64,000 bases of DNA from Thereva unica (GCA_949987705.1 CATLJY010000866.1:59627-123626), one strand, 5' to 3'. Counted from the first letter of the stretch, positions 52,515 through 64,000 are shown. Program-made: numbers and translations. Notes: generated from the letters alone by a model not told the origin.

Positions 52515-53881
52515 GTTCCCAAATTACGCGTCAAAAGTGAGTAAACACTTGAACATTTTCTTGGAAAAATCTAACGGGATTTAACGGGGATTTATCGTGC
52601 ATGGTTATAAAAGTTGGTAGTCGACAGAGAGAAATCACGAACGTGCAGTTTGAGTGTTATTTTCAAGTTGGTTTGTTATTTTGTGGGAGTTAATTTACGA
52701 TATTTGAAATCAGAACAGAAACACAATTGAAAACAAGGAGAATTATTTTAAACTTGTATTTACAAAGTACATCTTTGAGAGAAATAGCTCGAAACGAGAA
52801 ATATTGAAGGAAGTGAGGACAAATCCGTGTGCAAGTGCTGTCAGAATTGCAAACAATATTTCTCTACAAACCACAGACCGCCAAAAAAAAGTCAGTGCAT
52901 CGACAGTATGCAGGGTTTTGCACGAAAACGGCTACCATGGAAGAGCTCACGTAAGAAACCACTGATCTCAGTCAATAACCAGGAAAAGCGGCTGAAATTT
53001 GCAAAAAAATATACAGAGCAGAATGCAATTAACTGGAACGATGTCCTTTTCACCGATGAAAGCAAGTTTGAAATATTTGGCAAAACAAAACAACCGAAAA
53101 TCTGGAGGAAAAAAAATGCAGAATTCAACGAAGAAAATTTAATTGCAACTGTAAAACACGGTGGAGGTTCTGTGATGGTGTGGGGATGTATGGCGGCTTC
53201 TGGAGTCGGTAATCTTGTGTTTATTGAAAACACCATGGATAAACATGCATACCTTCAAATTTTGAAAGACAACCTGCAACTCAGCGTCAAAAAATTGAGA
53301 TTGTCCACAAAATGGACTTTCCAACAAGACAATGACCCGAAACATACGACGTACTTAGTGAAGGAATGGCTGTTGTATCGCTGCCCAAAACAATTACCAC
53401 ATCCCCCGCAATCACCGGACCACAATCCTACATCTATGGGAACATCTGGATCGACAGATCCGTAAACGGAACATTTCTAATAAGGAACAGTTTAAAACCG
53501 CTCTTCGCGAGGAATGGGGGCTAATAAGGAGTGACATCACATCAAACCTTGTGGAATCCATGCCCCGAAGTCTGGCTGCAGTTATAAAAGCAAAAGGAGC
53601 TCAAACAAAATACTAGAATTCATGTACCTACCGTTAGTTTTTTCCAAGAAAATGTCCAAGTGTTTACTCACTTTTGACGCGTAATTTGGGAACTTTTTTT
53701 AGTTTATTTGTAACAGTTTCTGAATAAATATTATTTTCAAATATATTCTTTTTGGGAATTATTAAAAACAAAACAAGCAACAATTCTTGATATCAATCAT
53801 CCAGTTCTGCCAACCCGTTACCGAGATATTCCATCTCAAAGTTAGAAAATTTAGGTGTTTACTCACTTTTGACGCTCACTG
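52515..53881 (+). mobile_element. Degraded Tc1-like DNA transposon
   Basis: A perfect 37-bp inverted repeat lies at 52515-52551 and 53657-53693 (GTTCCCAAATTACGCGTC...) and continues with few mismatches for about 60 bp. The core GCGTCAAAAGTGAGTAAACAC appears again, inverted, at the outer right end (about 53852-53876), which ends CACTG at a TA. Two copies per end (IR/DR) are typical of some Tc1 elements. The matching outer left copy is missing, so the left end is lost or altered. Confidence 0.8.
52740..53616 (+). pseudogene. Tc1-family transposase, frameshifted, catalytic residue lost
   Basis: The N-terminal helix-turn-helix part (STSLREIARNEK) is broken by frameshifts before 52930. The catalytic part is open at 52930-53465: LFTDESKFEIFG (first D), MVWGCMAASG, and TFQQDNDPKHT (second D). 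At the third catalytic site a deletion after SPDHNPT removes the codon region for the Glu and shifts the frame. The expected C-terminus (RKRNISNKEQFKTALREEWG and so on) reads in another frame to a TAG near 53616. Not functional. Confidence 0.9.
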
Positions 53882-54439
53882 TACATACTGAATACATATA
53901 TGTATGTATCTATATTTTAACTATTATTAATCAATAATCAATAATTTTAAATGGAAAAACAAAAAAAATAAATAAAAATAATAAAAAAAAAAAATAAAAA
54001 TAATAAGATTGAATATCTATAACTCGAAACTAATGAGTTGTATACCACAATATTCATGTTTAACATATACATACTGAATACATATCTAAAAGTAAATAAG
54101 CACTTTTTAACTATTAAATTTTTTTAATAATAAATGAATAAAAGGGAAACGCGGAGAAAATGAGCGGTTAGGGGTTCTTTAAAGGGGAGGTGAGCCCCCC
54201 AGGAACTACAATGTTCCCCACCTAAGGTAAGTGTTTCTTCTTTGTAAAAACGTACATAGTTATTTTGGGACCTCCCCACTCCCCTAATTAATAGCCCCCC
54301 TCTTGTTGGCCTCGATAGGCTCGTATCTCTCCGCCACTGCCGATATTCTATAAATCGTTATCAGGCTCGACTTTTATGTTTATAAACTGTCACTTTTCTG
54401 CATCCCTGTACCGCGAACCCCATCTCACCCGTCTGGACT
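53882..54439. other. AT-rich spacer
   Basis: A/T homopolymers at 53950-54005 and a direct repeat of TACATACTGAATACATAT at 53882 and 54067. No gene seen. Confidence 0.5.
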
Positions 54440-55560
54440 ATATGTCCAAAGAAACCAGCAACACTGGATCTGAGGCACAACCTGTCAAAAAATAGAAGGC
54501 AAGAGGGCCCTGAAAAATAACGTGAACTCTACAGTGGCCCGGAAAGACGTTACCGACTTGAACGGGAGGTTAAGGGAAGTGTCCGGCGTGATAAAAGGCA
54601 GCAGATAAATGAGGTCGTGGAAAAAGCGGAATACGCCGCAAGCACAGGAAACAGTATAGTGCTGTCCCATATTACTAAACAGCTGTAGGGAAAGAACTCT
54701 ACTAAAAAGGATGCCATTAAGAGTGCATACGGGGCGACTCCAAAGATGGAAAGATTACATCTTCGCCGCCCTACTTCTTCTTTTGTATCTACTGTGGGTA
54801 AAATCTTGTCCCACACTATATAATCGAGGATAAGAGTAGACCGAACGCTTGGAAGGCAGCAGGCCGGATTCAGGAAGGGTCACTCATGTATAGACCATAT
54901 AAACACGTTTGGAATCGTAGTGGAGCAGTCTACTGAATTGCGATCCCCCTGTACCTTGCTTCCATAGACCATGGGAAAGCCTTCGAGATCGGTCAATAGA
55001 AGCTTTATATGGCAGGCAGGCACTTCGCTGACGTGGACTGTTTGTTAAATAATAGAATTGATAAAAGCCCTATACAACAATTCCAAATGCAGTTTTCCAT
55101 AATGGGAAATTATCCGACAGTTTGGAGATGAGTTAAGGGGTTGCCTACTTTCGCCTTTACTATTTCTTATAGTAATAAACAACATCCTTGTCACCGTTCT
55201 AGATACAGGCGGCATACAATGGGGATTGGTAGACCGCCTTAAGGACCTCGACTACGCGGATGATATCTGTTTGCTGGTCCACAGACATCAGCACCTAAAA
55301 TTGCAGCTATTCAACTCCAACGTTAAGGCAGTTCTTTCGTACGGTTGCGAAACATGGAAAGTCACCTGGTAAGATAGAATTTCAAATGAAGAGCTATGGC
55401 GCCATGCCGGCCTAGAAAGGATAGACGATCAAATCAGGCGAAGGAACTGGAATTGGATTGGCCACCCTGCGACGCGAAAACGAAAATCTACCCAAACAGG
55501 CCCTTGACTGGAATCCGCAAGGATCTCGTCGACAATGATTGAGTACAAGTAACCCAGGCA
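54440..55560 (+). pseudogene. LINE fossil 1: RT and C-terminal region
   Basis: Translated segments in several frames belong to one non-LTR retrotransposon. A pre-RT helical part reads EVVEKAEYAASTGN near 54612. RT entry follows with QAGFRKGHSCIDHI near 54865. The RT core is GCLLSPLLFLIVINNIL near 55141, with the active site LDYADDICLL near 55249. The C-terminal part has SYGCETWKVTW near 55336 and RISNEELWRHAGLERI near 55377. At least five frame breaks or stops. No poly-A tail at its end. Clade not determined. Confidence 0.85.
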
Positions 55561-55599
55561 AAGACTGTAGCTTATCAAGCTATGATACGGAAACACAGA

Positions 55600-56700
55600 A
55601 CGAGAAATGTAGTTGAGACAAGCAAAGAAAGAATAAGGCAGTAAGGCAGGAGAAAAGAGTGCACAAAGCGAAGAAAAAGGAGTACTGGGAAAACGAAATG
55701 GCAACAATAGAAGAAGTGAACAACCGAAACGATGGCAGGTAACTATATAAAAAGCTACATAAATGAGTCCGGCGAGTCGTTTGAAAGCCCAGAGTAACAA
55801 TGTTCAAAAATAAGGATAGCGAGCACCAAGGAACTAGTTCTAACTAGAATGATGTGAACACTTCAACGAACTGCTAGCACGAGATGACGAACAAACGTTA
55901 ACAGAAAACGTGGAACTACCAGAAGAACTAACGGGAGACATGCCTATATTAGATGACGTATAATTCGCAGTAAAAAAACTAAAAGAACAAAAAATCTCCG
56001 GGCAAAGATAACTTTGTAGCAGAGTTATTAAAACAAAGAGGTGAAAACGTAATATTAAGCATGCATTAAATCGTAACGCTAATATGGACTCAGAAACAAA
56101 TACCATCGGAATGGAGCGAGATCGTTGTGTGCACTAAACATGAAAACGAAGATCAGCTAAACTGCCGTATTGTTAGAGGAATCATTCTATTGAACGCACC
56201 ATATATTGTATTATCAAATAATTTATACGTTAAACTTCAGACTTACGCAGAAGCAGCTTTGAGAAACTATCGAAGTGGTTTCTGCTCCAGGAGTTCTACT
56301 ACAGACCATATTTTCACTCTTAGCTATGGAGTACTTAAGATTAACCAAACACCTCGTAAATTTGACCAAAATGGCAATGAAAGAGGTAATTATGCAGAAT
56401 AAGAATTTAAGGAGAGCTGTCAGAATTATTCAGCGCCACAGTAGGACTAAGACAAGGAGATGCCCTATCTTGTTTACTATTTAATATAGGTATGGAAAAA
56501 GTGGTAAGAGATGCAGGAATTAACACGGCGGGCAGTATTTTCAACAAGTCGGTGTAACTGTTGGCATACGCTGACGACGCCGTAATACTAGCTAGATCCC
56601 TTGAAGCAATGAAAGAAGCCTTCATATCTAGAAAGAGCAGGAAAGAAATTCGGACTAGCAATTAATGAAGAGAAAACTAAATATACATATGTACATCTCT
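55600..56700 (+). pseudogene. LINE fossil 2: RT region
   Basis: A second, different non-LTR remnant. AKKKEYWENEMATIEE lies near 55667. RT motifs follow: SEWSEIVVCTKHENEDQ near 56112, NYRGIILLN-like sequence near 56165, then RSG, TTDHIFTL near 56293, GLRQGDALSCLLFNIGMEK near 56449, and the active site AYADDAVILARS near 56564. Broken by stops and shifts. Most similar in layout to RTE/CR1-type elements, a loose impression only. Confidence 0.85.
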
Positions 56701-57590
56701 AAAAGACGGAGCGACCGCCGGAATATGCCAATTGATATATGCAACATCGACGGAGTTAAAGAATTTATGTAATGTACTTAATTGGGTGGTCTTAAAAATT
56801 TCTTATATTCGCCTTGTCTAAAGGAGCTTCGTCATCAAAAATGCAAATGCAACCACTTCCTCTGATAGTTCCTCTGATAAGTAAAACAAATGCCGAAGAA
56901 AAATTTTTTCATTGCGCACTTTGAAATTTCCTTTCACTTTCATAATCTTTTAAATTCTTAAGAAGCTGCAAATCATTTCTTGGGTAAGCACAAGCTGATC
57001 GTGCTTGAAACCAGCTGCTCTAAAGGAAAATGTTGGATGCCTTAAAAAATGAAGACAACAAAAATGAAGGAGAACCATTGAAGAAGGCCCAAATAGATCC
57101 AGATGTCATTCCTAAAATATTGAATTTAACTTAGAGGTAGCGACCCCTGAACCTAAGTCTAAAAATCCTAAAAAATACAATAATCCTTTTTTAAATAGTA
57201 AAACAAAGTAACAGGATGCCCCAAAGAAAATTAAGAAAAATATTATTTAAGGACCACCCTAATACTTAGGGACGCTAATTTTTAAAGATCAAAAAGAAGA
57301 TTAGGGCTAGGTAAACACTTCTTCACAAGGAACATAATCAAGGAGGACTAAAGTGAAACCACAAACTTCTGTAATTACAGATATTTAAGTCTGTGGTGAA
57401 ACTAGATATAGAGAACCCTTATAAGTAGTGTTAGGTAGGACACGATTTTTAAGAGTTTTTAGGAGGTGCCTCTTCTCTTTTGAGCCAGTAAAATGTCATA
57501 TTTCAAATGAGACGAGTTGCTATTGTAATGCCAAAATGACAAAAATTAGTAAATGAAAATAAAAAAAAAAAAAAAAAAAAAAACTAATGA
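56701..57590 (+). other. Unassigned stretch ending in a poly-A run
   Basis: No intact frame. A run of 23-24 A follows AAATGAAAAT at about 57562-57585. Together with loss of coding ability this could mark the 3' end of a retroposed sequence or of LINE 2. The frame near 57030 (MLDALKNEDNKNEGEPLKK) is short and unrecognised. Confidence 0.35.
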
Positions 57591-58290
57591 AAAGGTTTTT
57601 TCAAGGTTAATTATGATATGCATTAAATGGCCTACGAGTATGTAGGTGTATGGACCTCGTCCCACTACTCTCATATTACTTAAGTGCAAAAGGCTTTGTA
57701 CAAAAACCAAAGTCAATTTGTCTCTTAATTCCTTGAATTTAAAAAAGCTTAAAAATAAAGTTCCGTAATAAATAAAAACGTTTTTACTTAAAAAAAATTA
57801 AATAGAGAATTTACGACACATTGTTCTAAATTAGTTTAATGCAATAAAGAGAGTTATGATAATGAAAACTCTAAGTTATATAAATAAAATCTATTAAATA
57901 AAAAACAAATATTTAACATAACGAAGAATTGTTTTAATTAATCAAGTTCAAATTCTTACACAATATAAGAAATCTATGCCTCCACAATGTATATTTATGT
58001 ATATTTTGCAACCACCTTCGCAAATAAATATTAAAACTAGTTGGGATGTGGGTTCGACCCTTTCGGTCCACACGATCAACTTCCCAGTATGATGGATGTT
58101 GAATATTATGATTGGATATTTTAATAATAAATGAACAATAGGCAATATAGAATATATGCATAATACTGAGAATTTGTCACAATTGTTTATCAATATTTTC
58201 GCTAAAATGTCAAACTTAATGTGCGCACTTACAAGATTAGGATGACGAAAATGTATATACATAAAATTGATGTATGAATGTTTTTCGGCA
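57591..58290. other. AT-rich non-coding stretch
   Basis: No gene seen. CAACCACCTTCGCAAATAAATATTAAAA at 58010-58037 is nearly repeated at 59500-59525, so the flanking repeat family extends here. Confidence 0.45.
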
Positions 58291-58930
58291 CCTCAATGAA
58301 GTCGATATAGTTTTTAGTTCGCGCGGTATCGTGCAGGTACAAAAATCACTTAAGTCAGTTAAACCAAAAACCCGCTGGACCGAATATTATAAAAATATTT
58401 TCAGATTATATTGTCGCTAATACGCCTCGAACCGCACCTCAAGTAAGTCAACATCTTTTGTGGTTCGGGCCATATCGTGCAGGTACAAAAATCACTTACG
58501 CCGCTTAAACAAAAAAACGGCTCGAATTTTATGAAAATCTTTTCAGATCATATTTTGGTTAATACTCTTCGAACGGCACGTCAACTAAGCCGATATCTTT
58601 TATAGTTCGCGCGATATCGTGCAGGTACAAAAATCACTTAAGTCATTTAAACCAAAAAACCGCTGGACCGAATATTATAAAAATCTTTTCAGATAATATT
58701 GTCGCTAATACGCTTCGAACGGCACCTCAAGTAAGTCAATATCTTTCGTGGTTCGGGCGATATCGTGCAGGTACAAAAATCACTTACGTCGCTCAAACAA
58801 AAAAAACGGCTGGACCGATTTTCATGAAAATCTTTTCAGATCATATTTCGGCTAATACGCTTCGAACAACACCTCAACGAAGCCGGTATCAGTTTTGGTT
58901 CGCGCGATATCGTGCAGGAAAAAATGACCA
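58290..58930 (+). repeat. Minisatellite of about 146 bp, roughly 4.5 units
   Basis: The landmark ATCGTGCAGGTACAAAAATC recurs near 58330, 58477, 58619 and 58764, and in partial form near 58912, giving periods of 147, 142, 145 and 148 bp. Units also share CGCTAATACGC(C/T)TCGAAC and TTTTCAGAT. Units alternate slightly in sequence. Confidence 0.9.
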
Positions 58931-58937
58931 CATCCGT

Positions 58938-58972
58938 ACGCACATACACACACACACACACACACACCCACA
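58938..58972. repeat. (AC)n microsatellite
   Basis: ACACAC run of about 22 bp plus flanking CA-rich bases, directly after the minisatellite. Confidence 0.85.
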
Positions 58973-59093
58973 TACTTCCTCCCAATTTTTTGCTTAAAAT
59001 GCTCCTGGGACCATGAAAGATGAAAATACGTTGAAATTTTCAATTTCGATTTTCGGACCGATTACAATAACTTCCTATACTGGGAAGTTAAAA

Positions 59094-59713
59094 AGTGCAT
59101 TTCATCGCATTAGTTTTCATTATTATTGAAATAATCGCGAAAACCCCCTAAAAAGGGGTGTTTTTTGCATGTTTAGGGGGGACGCCCATGTTTTAGGACC
59201 GCGGACCTCGATTTTCGTGATCAGCGACCCCAAAAACGTTTAGGGTTCGATTTTCTTAACGGTGTTATTTTGGAACACCCCCCCTAGTTTTCAATGAACT
59301 ACATTGTAGGGGTAGTTTTAACCCCTAAAGGGTTGAAAATAATTTATTTTTGCCTGACAGTACGCCCACAATCGAATTTGAAGCACTAACTTTGAAACTT
59401 TTTTTTACAATTTTTGACATTTTCGCCAATTTAGGGGTACTTTCAACCCTTTAGGAGTACCCCTTACAATTAAGTGCGCCTTAATTTAGTATAAATCAAC
59501 CACCTTTGCAAATAAATATTAAAAAAGTGCATTTCATCGCATTAGTTTTCATTATTATTGAAATAATCGCGAAAACCCCCTAAAAGGGGGCGTTTTTTGC
59601 ATTTTTAGGGGTGACGCCCTAATTTAAGTACCGCGGGACCTCGATTTTCGTAATCAGCGACCCCAAAAACGTTTGGGGTTCGATTTTCTTAACGGTGTTA
59701 TTTTGGAACACCA
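59094..59713 (+). repeat. Direct repeat of about 190 bp, 431 bp apart
   Basis: 59094-59283 and 59525-59713 are about 94% alike. Both begin GTGCATTTCATCGCATTAG and include CGATTTTCTTAACGGTGTTA. Between them lies unrelated sequence rich in CCCCTAAA-like runs. No coding frame. Confidence 0.85.
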
Positions 59714-60879
59714 TAACGCGCGTTTATAATGGACTATAAGCATCAAGTTCCTTCAACCGAAACTCGGAATTTTCTTTCAATACTTTATCTATAGGTAGCA
59801 AGCATATAAAAAGCACGTTTGTATCCTGAAGACTCCTTTTATAATAACAAAGCCGCCCTCTGCATGCTTAATTGAACACAAATATAGTCAAGAGAGGCAG
59901 CCTTGTGTGAACCAAAAGTCGGAGATGATATTCCAGCTGAAGATTTTCCGGTAATAAGGACTTTTTTATTCGTCCTGGCATCCACATTTGAATGTTGTAT
60001 TCAGTTCACAGGAAACATTCACGTTTTTTGTTTCTAAAAAGAAAATTTATTTGCCGGAAAACTCAAAATTGAGATGTTTTTTTTTTTTTATTACTGAATA
60101 ATTTATTACTGGGGTTTTTTTTATCTTCAATGAGATAGAAGGCGTACTCTTATCATTTTTTGCAATGACTTGGGTTTGGCCAAACAATTTTTTTTTCTGG
60201 TAGCGATTATTTATTTGCCTTGCTTTTTTCAGGATTTTATAAAAACTTTAGCAAATTTCGTGATAGAAGGGCTTCAACCTTTTCTGTTACAGATAAAATA
60301 TATCTGTCGAAAAGTTTGATTTAAAGAAAGAGGGGCGCTGATGGCGAATTGTTTTTAGGATCCTCGGGTTTTTCAGCGGCAGTTAATAGTTTTATAATCT
60401 TGTAGTGTTTCACAGTCATATTTTACGCAGAAATATTTTCATGAGTGAGGATACATTTTGGTAAAGTTTCGAGATGCAACAATACTACTTTTGCAATTAA
60501 AGTAAAAAAGACAGGAAAATCAAAAAAAATCATGAAATCAAATAAATCATGATATCAGGAAAGAGCATTATCATTATTCTTCAATATAAAAAAGTTATTT
60601 TTCGCTTTTTCCTAAAAAGACTAAATTAAAAGAACAAATTCAATTTATAAAATAGAAATCTTCTTTTCGTAGGAATTTGTAAAAAATACATTCTTCATAA
60701 AGAAATCCGACATCCAAAATTGAGGGAATTTTTAATGACGCATGATTAATAGGCCCAACGGAAACAAATTTTAAATTGAATCCACTTATGCTTATACATT
60801 GGTTTGCACAAAAAAAAATCAACCTCCTTCTTATTATTTAACACAATTATAATAAATTTGATGCTACGGAGTCGAAATA
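59714..60879. other. Non-coding stretch
   Basis: AT-rich, T runs, no gene, no repeat recognised apart from AATAAATCATGA duplicates near 60530-60550. Confidence 0.5.
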
Positions 60880-60881
60880 TA

Positions 60882-61168
60882 CAGGGTGTTCCGTTACTCA
60901 TCTCATGGTACAAAGGAAAATGGCAGATAGTACATAAAACTGGGTTCTCCACACTTTCTGCGTAGATTGATGTCTTATTCATTAAAATATCTAATAAGGT
61001 GCCAAAAATACAGGTTAATATGTAAACCTCTACCAAAACAACTTCAAAACGCCATATCTCGAAAACGAAAAGAGGTACCCCCCCCCCCCCCCTTTTACTT
61101 TTTTTTGCGATAATTTTTTATGTACTATCTGCCATTTTCCTTTGTACCATGAGTAACGGAACACTCTG
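60882..61168. mobile_element. Mariner-type MITE
   Basis: 287 bp between TA at 60880-60881 and TA at 61169-61170. The ends CAGGGTGTTCCGTTACTCAT and its inverse (ATGAGTAACGGAACACTCTG) extend to about 55 bp of imperfect inverted repeat (ATGGTACAAAGGAAAATGGC inside). A 14-15-base C run lies at 61079-61092. No transposase. Confidence 0.8.
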
Positions 61169-61170
61169 TA

Positions 61171-61971
61171 TAAAAAAACAGTGTAGATAATTGATAATTA
61201 AAATGTGTACGTATGAAACTTTTGATAAAAAAACTGTGGTTGTGTGTACTTATGTATGCGCATTAGAAGTTATACTTCTTTGGCGTGATTTTAAGACTAA
61301 TTTTTAATTTGCATACAAATATTTTATTGGATTCTTTCTATTTTCGTGCGCTGGAAGGTGCAAGCATCATGATGCCGACACGCTCAAGGCTGTCGGTTAT
61401 ACCGTATTCTAATCCTAACTAATATCACCTACTAGTGGGCTCATTACGCCTCATTACAATTATCTTAAGAAATTCTCTTAAGACTGGCTAATTTTCTAAC
61501 AAAACGTAATGAATGTTAAGCTTTATATGCGTCGCAACCTGGATCAGCATTTATTTACCTGATAATACTGTTAGCACTTCTAAGCCTAACTCACTTCTTT
61601 TTTGTTTCCTTCCCCCTTACCTTCTGATTGAAGAATTTAACTTCTCCAACATTTTAGTCAATAGATCAAACGATCGTACCACAGACTTAAATATCTGTAA
61701 TACAGATGTTCCGCTTCATACAAAATTTTGTCACCAGCAAATTTGCTGGGTATAAATCCCATCGCGAAGCTTTAGTCTACACATTCCACATAAGCTCTCC
61801 GCGCATTTCCCCAAGTTCTCTGTTGATAGACAAAGGAAGAGGCGAAGGGCAGAGTGGCTTCGGAACTTCATTCCACACGGACGAAATGTACTTTTTCGCC
61901 TTCTCCACCCCTCACACACTTCGGCCTATCAGACAGGCAACAGACGACACAATTTTGTGTGAATGGCCAAG
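61171..61971. other. Non-coding stretch
   Basis: Frames of 80 and 96 aa overlap each other out of phase and lack any family motif. Nothing else is recognised. It ends at the CGCCG target of the foldback element. Confidence 0.45.
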
Positions 61972-61976
61972 CGCCG

Positions 61977-63461
61977 CACAGTGGCGACATTTTTGATATT
62001 TCACCCAAATTACTCTAGAGGTCGTAATTTTTAAGTTATTGACAAAAAAATTTTTTTTTAAATGTTCATATTGAATTTACCTATCGATCCCTCGAGCCGG
62101 ATTTTGAAATTTCATTTTCGTTTTTTTTAAATTTTTAACAAAAAGTCTAATTTTTTCAAAAAAATACTATTTTTTCTATTCAATTTATTCTAACGGGCCG
62201 AAAGTTGGAGTTTCCGTACCCATTTTTTTTTTTAAATGTTCGTCTTTTAGTTAGCTATTAATCTGTCTAAATGAATTTTTGATATAGTTTTTGAAAACTG
62301 TTAAAATTACTGTCAAATATCAAAGCATTCAGTTTGAAACTTTTTGGTAGAGGTTTACATATCACCCTGTATTTTTGTAACCCTATGAGGGATTTCCTTG
62401 AATAAGGCCTCAATCTACGCAGAATACTCCCGCCTATGTGAAACGGTAAAACTTAAGACTTCAACTCACCAACTTCCAGAGTTATGTGTCGTCAAAGTCA
62501 AAATTTTGTTTTTTTCTTCACTAAAATTTCAACTTCAACCACCTTTTTCTCCAAAAAAAAAAGTAGCTAATTGATATTTTTTTATTACATAATTGGAAAG
62601 CTTGGACAATTTCCTATGAATAATGTTCAACAACTTTTATGCTACGGCCTATAGTTTTGAAGCTATAAGCAATTTTAATGCTAAAAATGGCCTTATTTGG
62701 TACTTTTAGACATAACCTCAGGTTGTAAGGAACTGAAAAAATACAAAATAGAGTCATTTTTACCATTAAAATTGCTTATAGCTTCAAAACTATAGGCCGT
62801 AGCATAAAAGTTGTTGAACATTATTCATAGGAAATTGTCCAAGCTTTCCAATTATGTAATAAAAAAATATCAATTAGCTACTTTTTTTTGGAGAAAAAGG
62901 TGGTTGGAGTTGAAATTTTAGTGAAGAAAAAAACAAAATTTTGACTTTGACGACACATAACTCTGGAAGTTGGTGGGTTGAAGTCTTAAGTTTTACCGTT
63001 TCACATAGGCGGGAGTATTCTGCGTAGATTGAGGCCTTATTCAAGGAAATCCCTCATAGGGTTACAAAAATACAGGGTGATATGTAAACCTCTACCAAAA
63101 AGTTTCAAACTGAATGCTTTGATATTTGACAGTAATTTTAACAGTTTTCAAAAACTATATCAAAACTTCATTTAGACAGATTAATAGCTAACTAAAAGAC
63201 GAACATTTTAAAAAAAAATGGGTACGGAAACTCCAACTTTCGGCCCGTTAGAATCAATTGAATAGAAAAAATAGTATTTTTTTGAAAAAATTAGACTTTT
63301 TGTTAAAAATTTAAAAAAACGAAAATGAAATTTCAAAATCCGGCTCGAGGGATCGATAGGTAAATTCAATATGAACATTTAAAAAAAAAATTTTGTCAAT
63401 AACTTAAAAATTACGACCTCTAGAGTAATTTGGGTGAAATATCAAAAATGTCGCCACTGTG
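61977..63461. mobile_element. Foldback element with arms of about 710 bp
   Basis: Left arm 61977-62689 and right arm 62755-63461 are nearly perfect reverse complements, with a loop of 65 bp. Ends are CACAGTGGCGACATT and its inverse. CGCCG occurs on both sides (61972-61976 and 63462-63466), a likely 5-bp target duplication. No open frame longer than about 60 codons inside. A few differences, for example near 62274 and 63160, show the arms have begun to drift. CACAG ends recall the CMC (CACTA/Chapaev) group, but target length does not settle it. The arms contain CAGGGTGATATGTAAACC-type sequence also seen in the MITE at 60882. Confidence 0.88.
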
Positions 63462-63466
63462 CGCCG

Positions 63467-64000
63467 TGCGCAGGATGATGTTTTTTTAATTTCCATTGCG
63501 GCAGGTCATGATTTTGTTTTTTTTTCTTGTTTTCAGGCATACGTATGTTCTCGGAAGAAATGAAATATTCTTTTTAGGCAACTTTTCGTGTTCAAGGCTA
63601 TTTCGCTACATTTCAGGTGCGCGGAAAATAATCGATTTGAATTCTATTTGATTAGCCAAGGGGTCAGGCGCAGTGCACCGCAGGATGGAGTTTTTTTAAA
63701 TTCCAATTTTTGTATGGGGAACTTTTGAATTGTGGCAGGTCATGATTTTGTTTTTTTCTTGTATACAGGCATATATGTATGTATTTCTCCGATGAAATTT
63801 TCGCATTTCCTGGCCATTGATAGTTGCCCCCGGCCGAATATTTCAGGTGCGGAACACGATCTGTTATTGGGTGAACTTAATTTGTGTACCGGTCGGTGGA
63901 AGTCGATCACTCGGTTTTCAAATGATACATATTCGCATTTTCTTCCGTAAACAAGGATAAGAATTAAATTACCACATATTGTTTCTTACAAATTTTTAAT
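63467..64000 (+). repeat. Tandem repeat of about 230-250 bp flanking the foldback
   Basis: GCAGGTCATGATTTTGTTTT occurs at 63502 and 63736, GCAGGATG(A/G)(T/A)G at 63470 and 63681, and TTTCAGGTGCG at 63614 and 63842. This gives two diverged units of about 230 bp. No gene is called; the 72-aa frame here is within the repeat. Confidence 0.7.

Noticed and set aside
58040..58075. GGGTTCGACCC, resembling a tRNA or SINE B box
   Set aside because: No A box or cloverleaf can be found at the right distance.
61706..61996. 96-aa plus-strand frame
   Set aside because: No motif, overlaps an open antisense frame, and runs into the foldback element.

Overview
The window looks like repeat-dense, probably heterochromatic DNA of an arthropod, most likely an insect. 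The basis is the set of mobile elements present: a Helitron of the insect Lep1 type, BEL/Pao and Ty3/gypsy retrotransposons, a Maverick/Polinton, Tc1/mariner-type elements and decayed LINEs. AATAAA signals and AT-rich spacers fit this. I found no convincing cellular gene, rRNA or tRNA gene, and no CRISPR array. The species cannot be named from the sequence. Region 1, 1-1295: non-coding DNA with a perfect 26-bp inverted repeat bounding a short probable non-autonomous element. Region 2, 1296-19228: one Helitron-like element with a Lep1-type 5' end and a hairpin plus CTAG 3' end. It is filled with a 118-bp satellite that shows higher-order structure. A young, complete BEL/Pao retrotransposon (7464-15100, minus strand, 5-bp target duplication, one LTR difference) and a small TTAA-flanked MITE (18306-18587) sit inside it. 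Region 3, 19229-22932: spacer with a 400-bp palindrome, a 267-bp tandem repeat, a possible solo LTR and a decayed gypsy pol. Region 4, 22933-27778: a second copy of the same Helitron in inverse orientation, carrying the same MITE at the same place; it splits the gypsy integrase. Region 5, 27779-38985: a long-LTR Ty3/gypsy element on the minus strand (Osvaldo-like by LTR length and tRNA-Lys-type primer site). Its gag and pol are intact except that an 805-bp MITE splits the integrase. The order LTR-internal-LTR-partial internal, and the lost 5' end of the Helitron it entered, point to a rearrangement or a joining error. Region 6, 38986-39981: tail and probable 3' LTR of another retroelement, inserted in the Polinton polymerase gene. 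Region 7, 39982 to about 51330: a Polinton/adintovirus-like element. Plus-strand genes are protein-primed DNA polymerase B (5' truncated, one stop), an unknown 159-aa protein, an intact chromodomain integrase, and a 129-aa BIR protein with a C-terminal membrane anchor. The minus-strand morphogenesis block holds a packaging ATPase, a pX-like protein, a 267-aa unknown protein, penton fragments, a pVI-like protein, major capsid, adenain-like protease and a 208-aa unknown protein. Several of these (ATPase, penton, major capsid, the protease N-terminus) are broken, while integrase and BIR frames are open. Region 8, 51324-64000: degraded accessory DNA with a cluster of TGACCT half-sites, a dead Tc1 transposon, two LINE fossils, minisatellites, a mariner-type MITE, and a 1485-bp foldback element with arms of about 710 bp and a 65-bp loop, inserted inside a tandem repeat. 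The leading biological candidates for follow-up are the Polinton BIR-membrane gene, the satellite-carrying Helitron, and the long foldback that could make double-stranded RNA.
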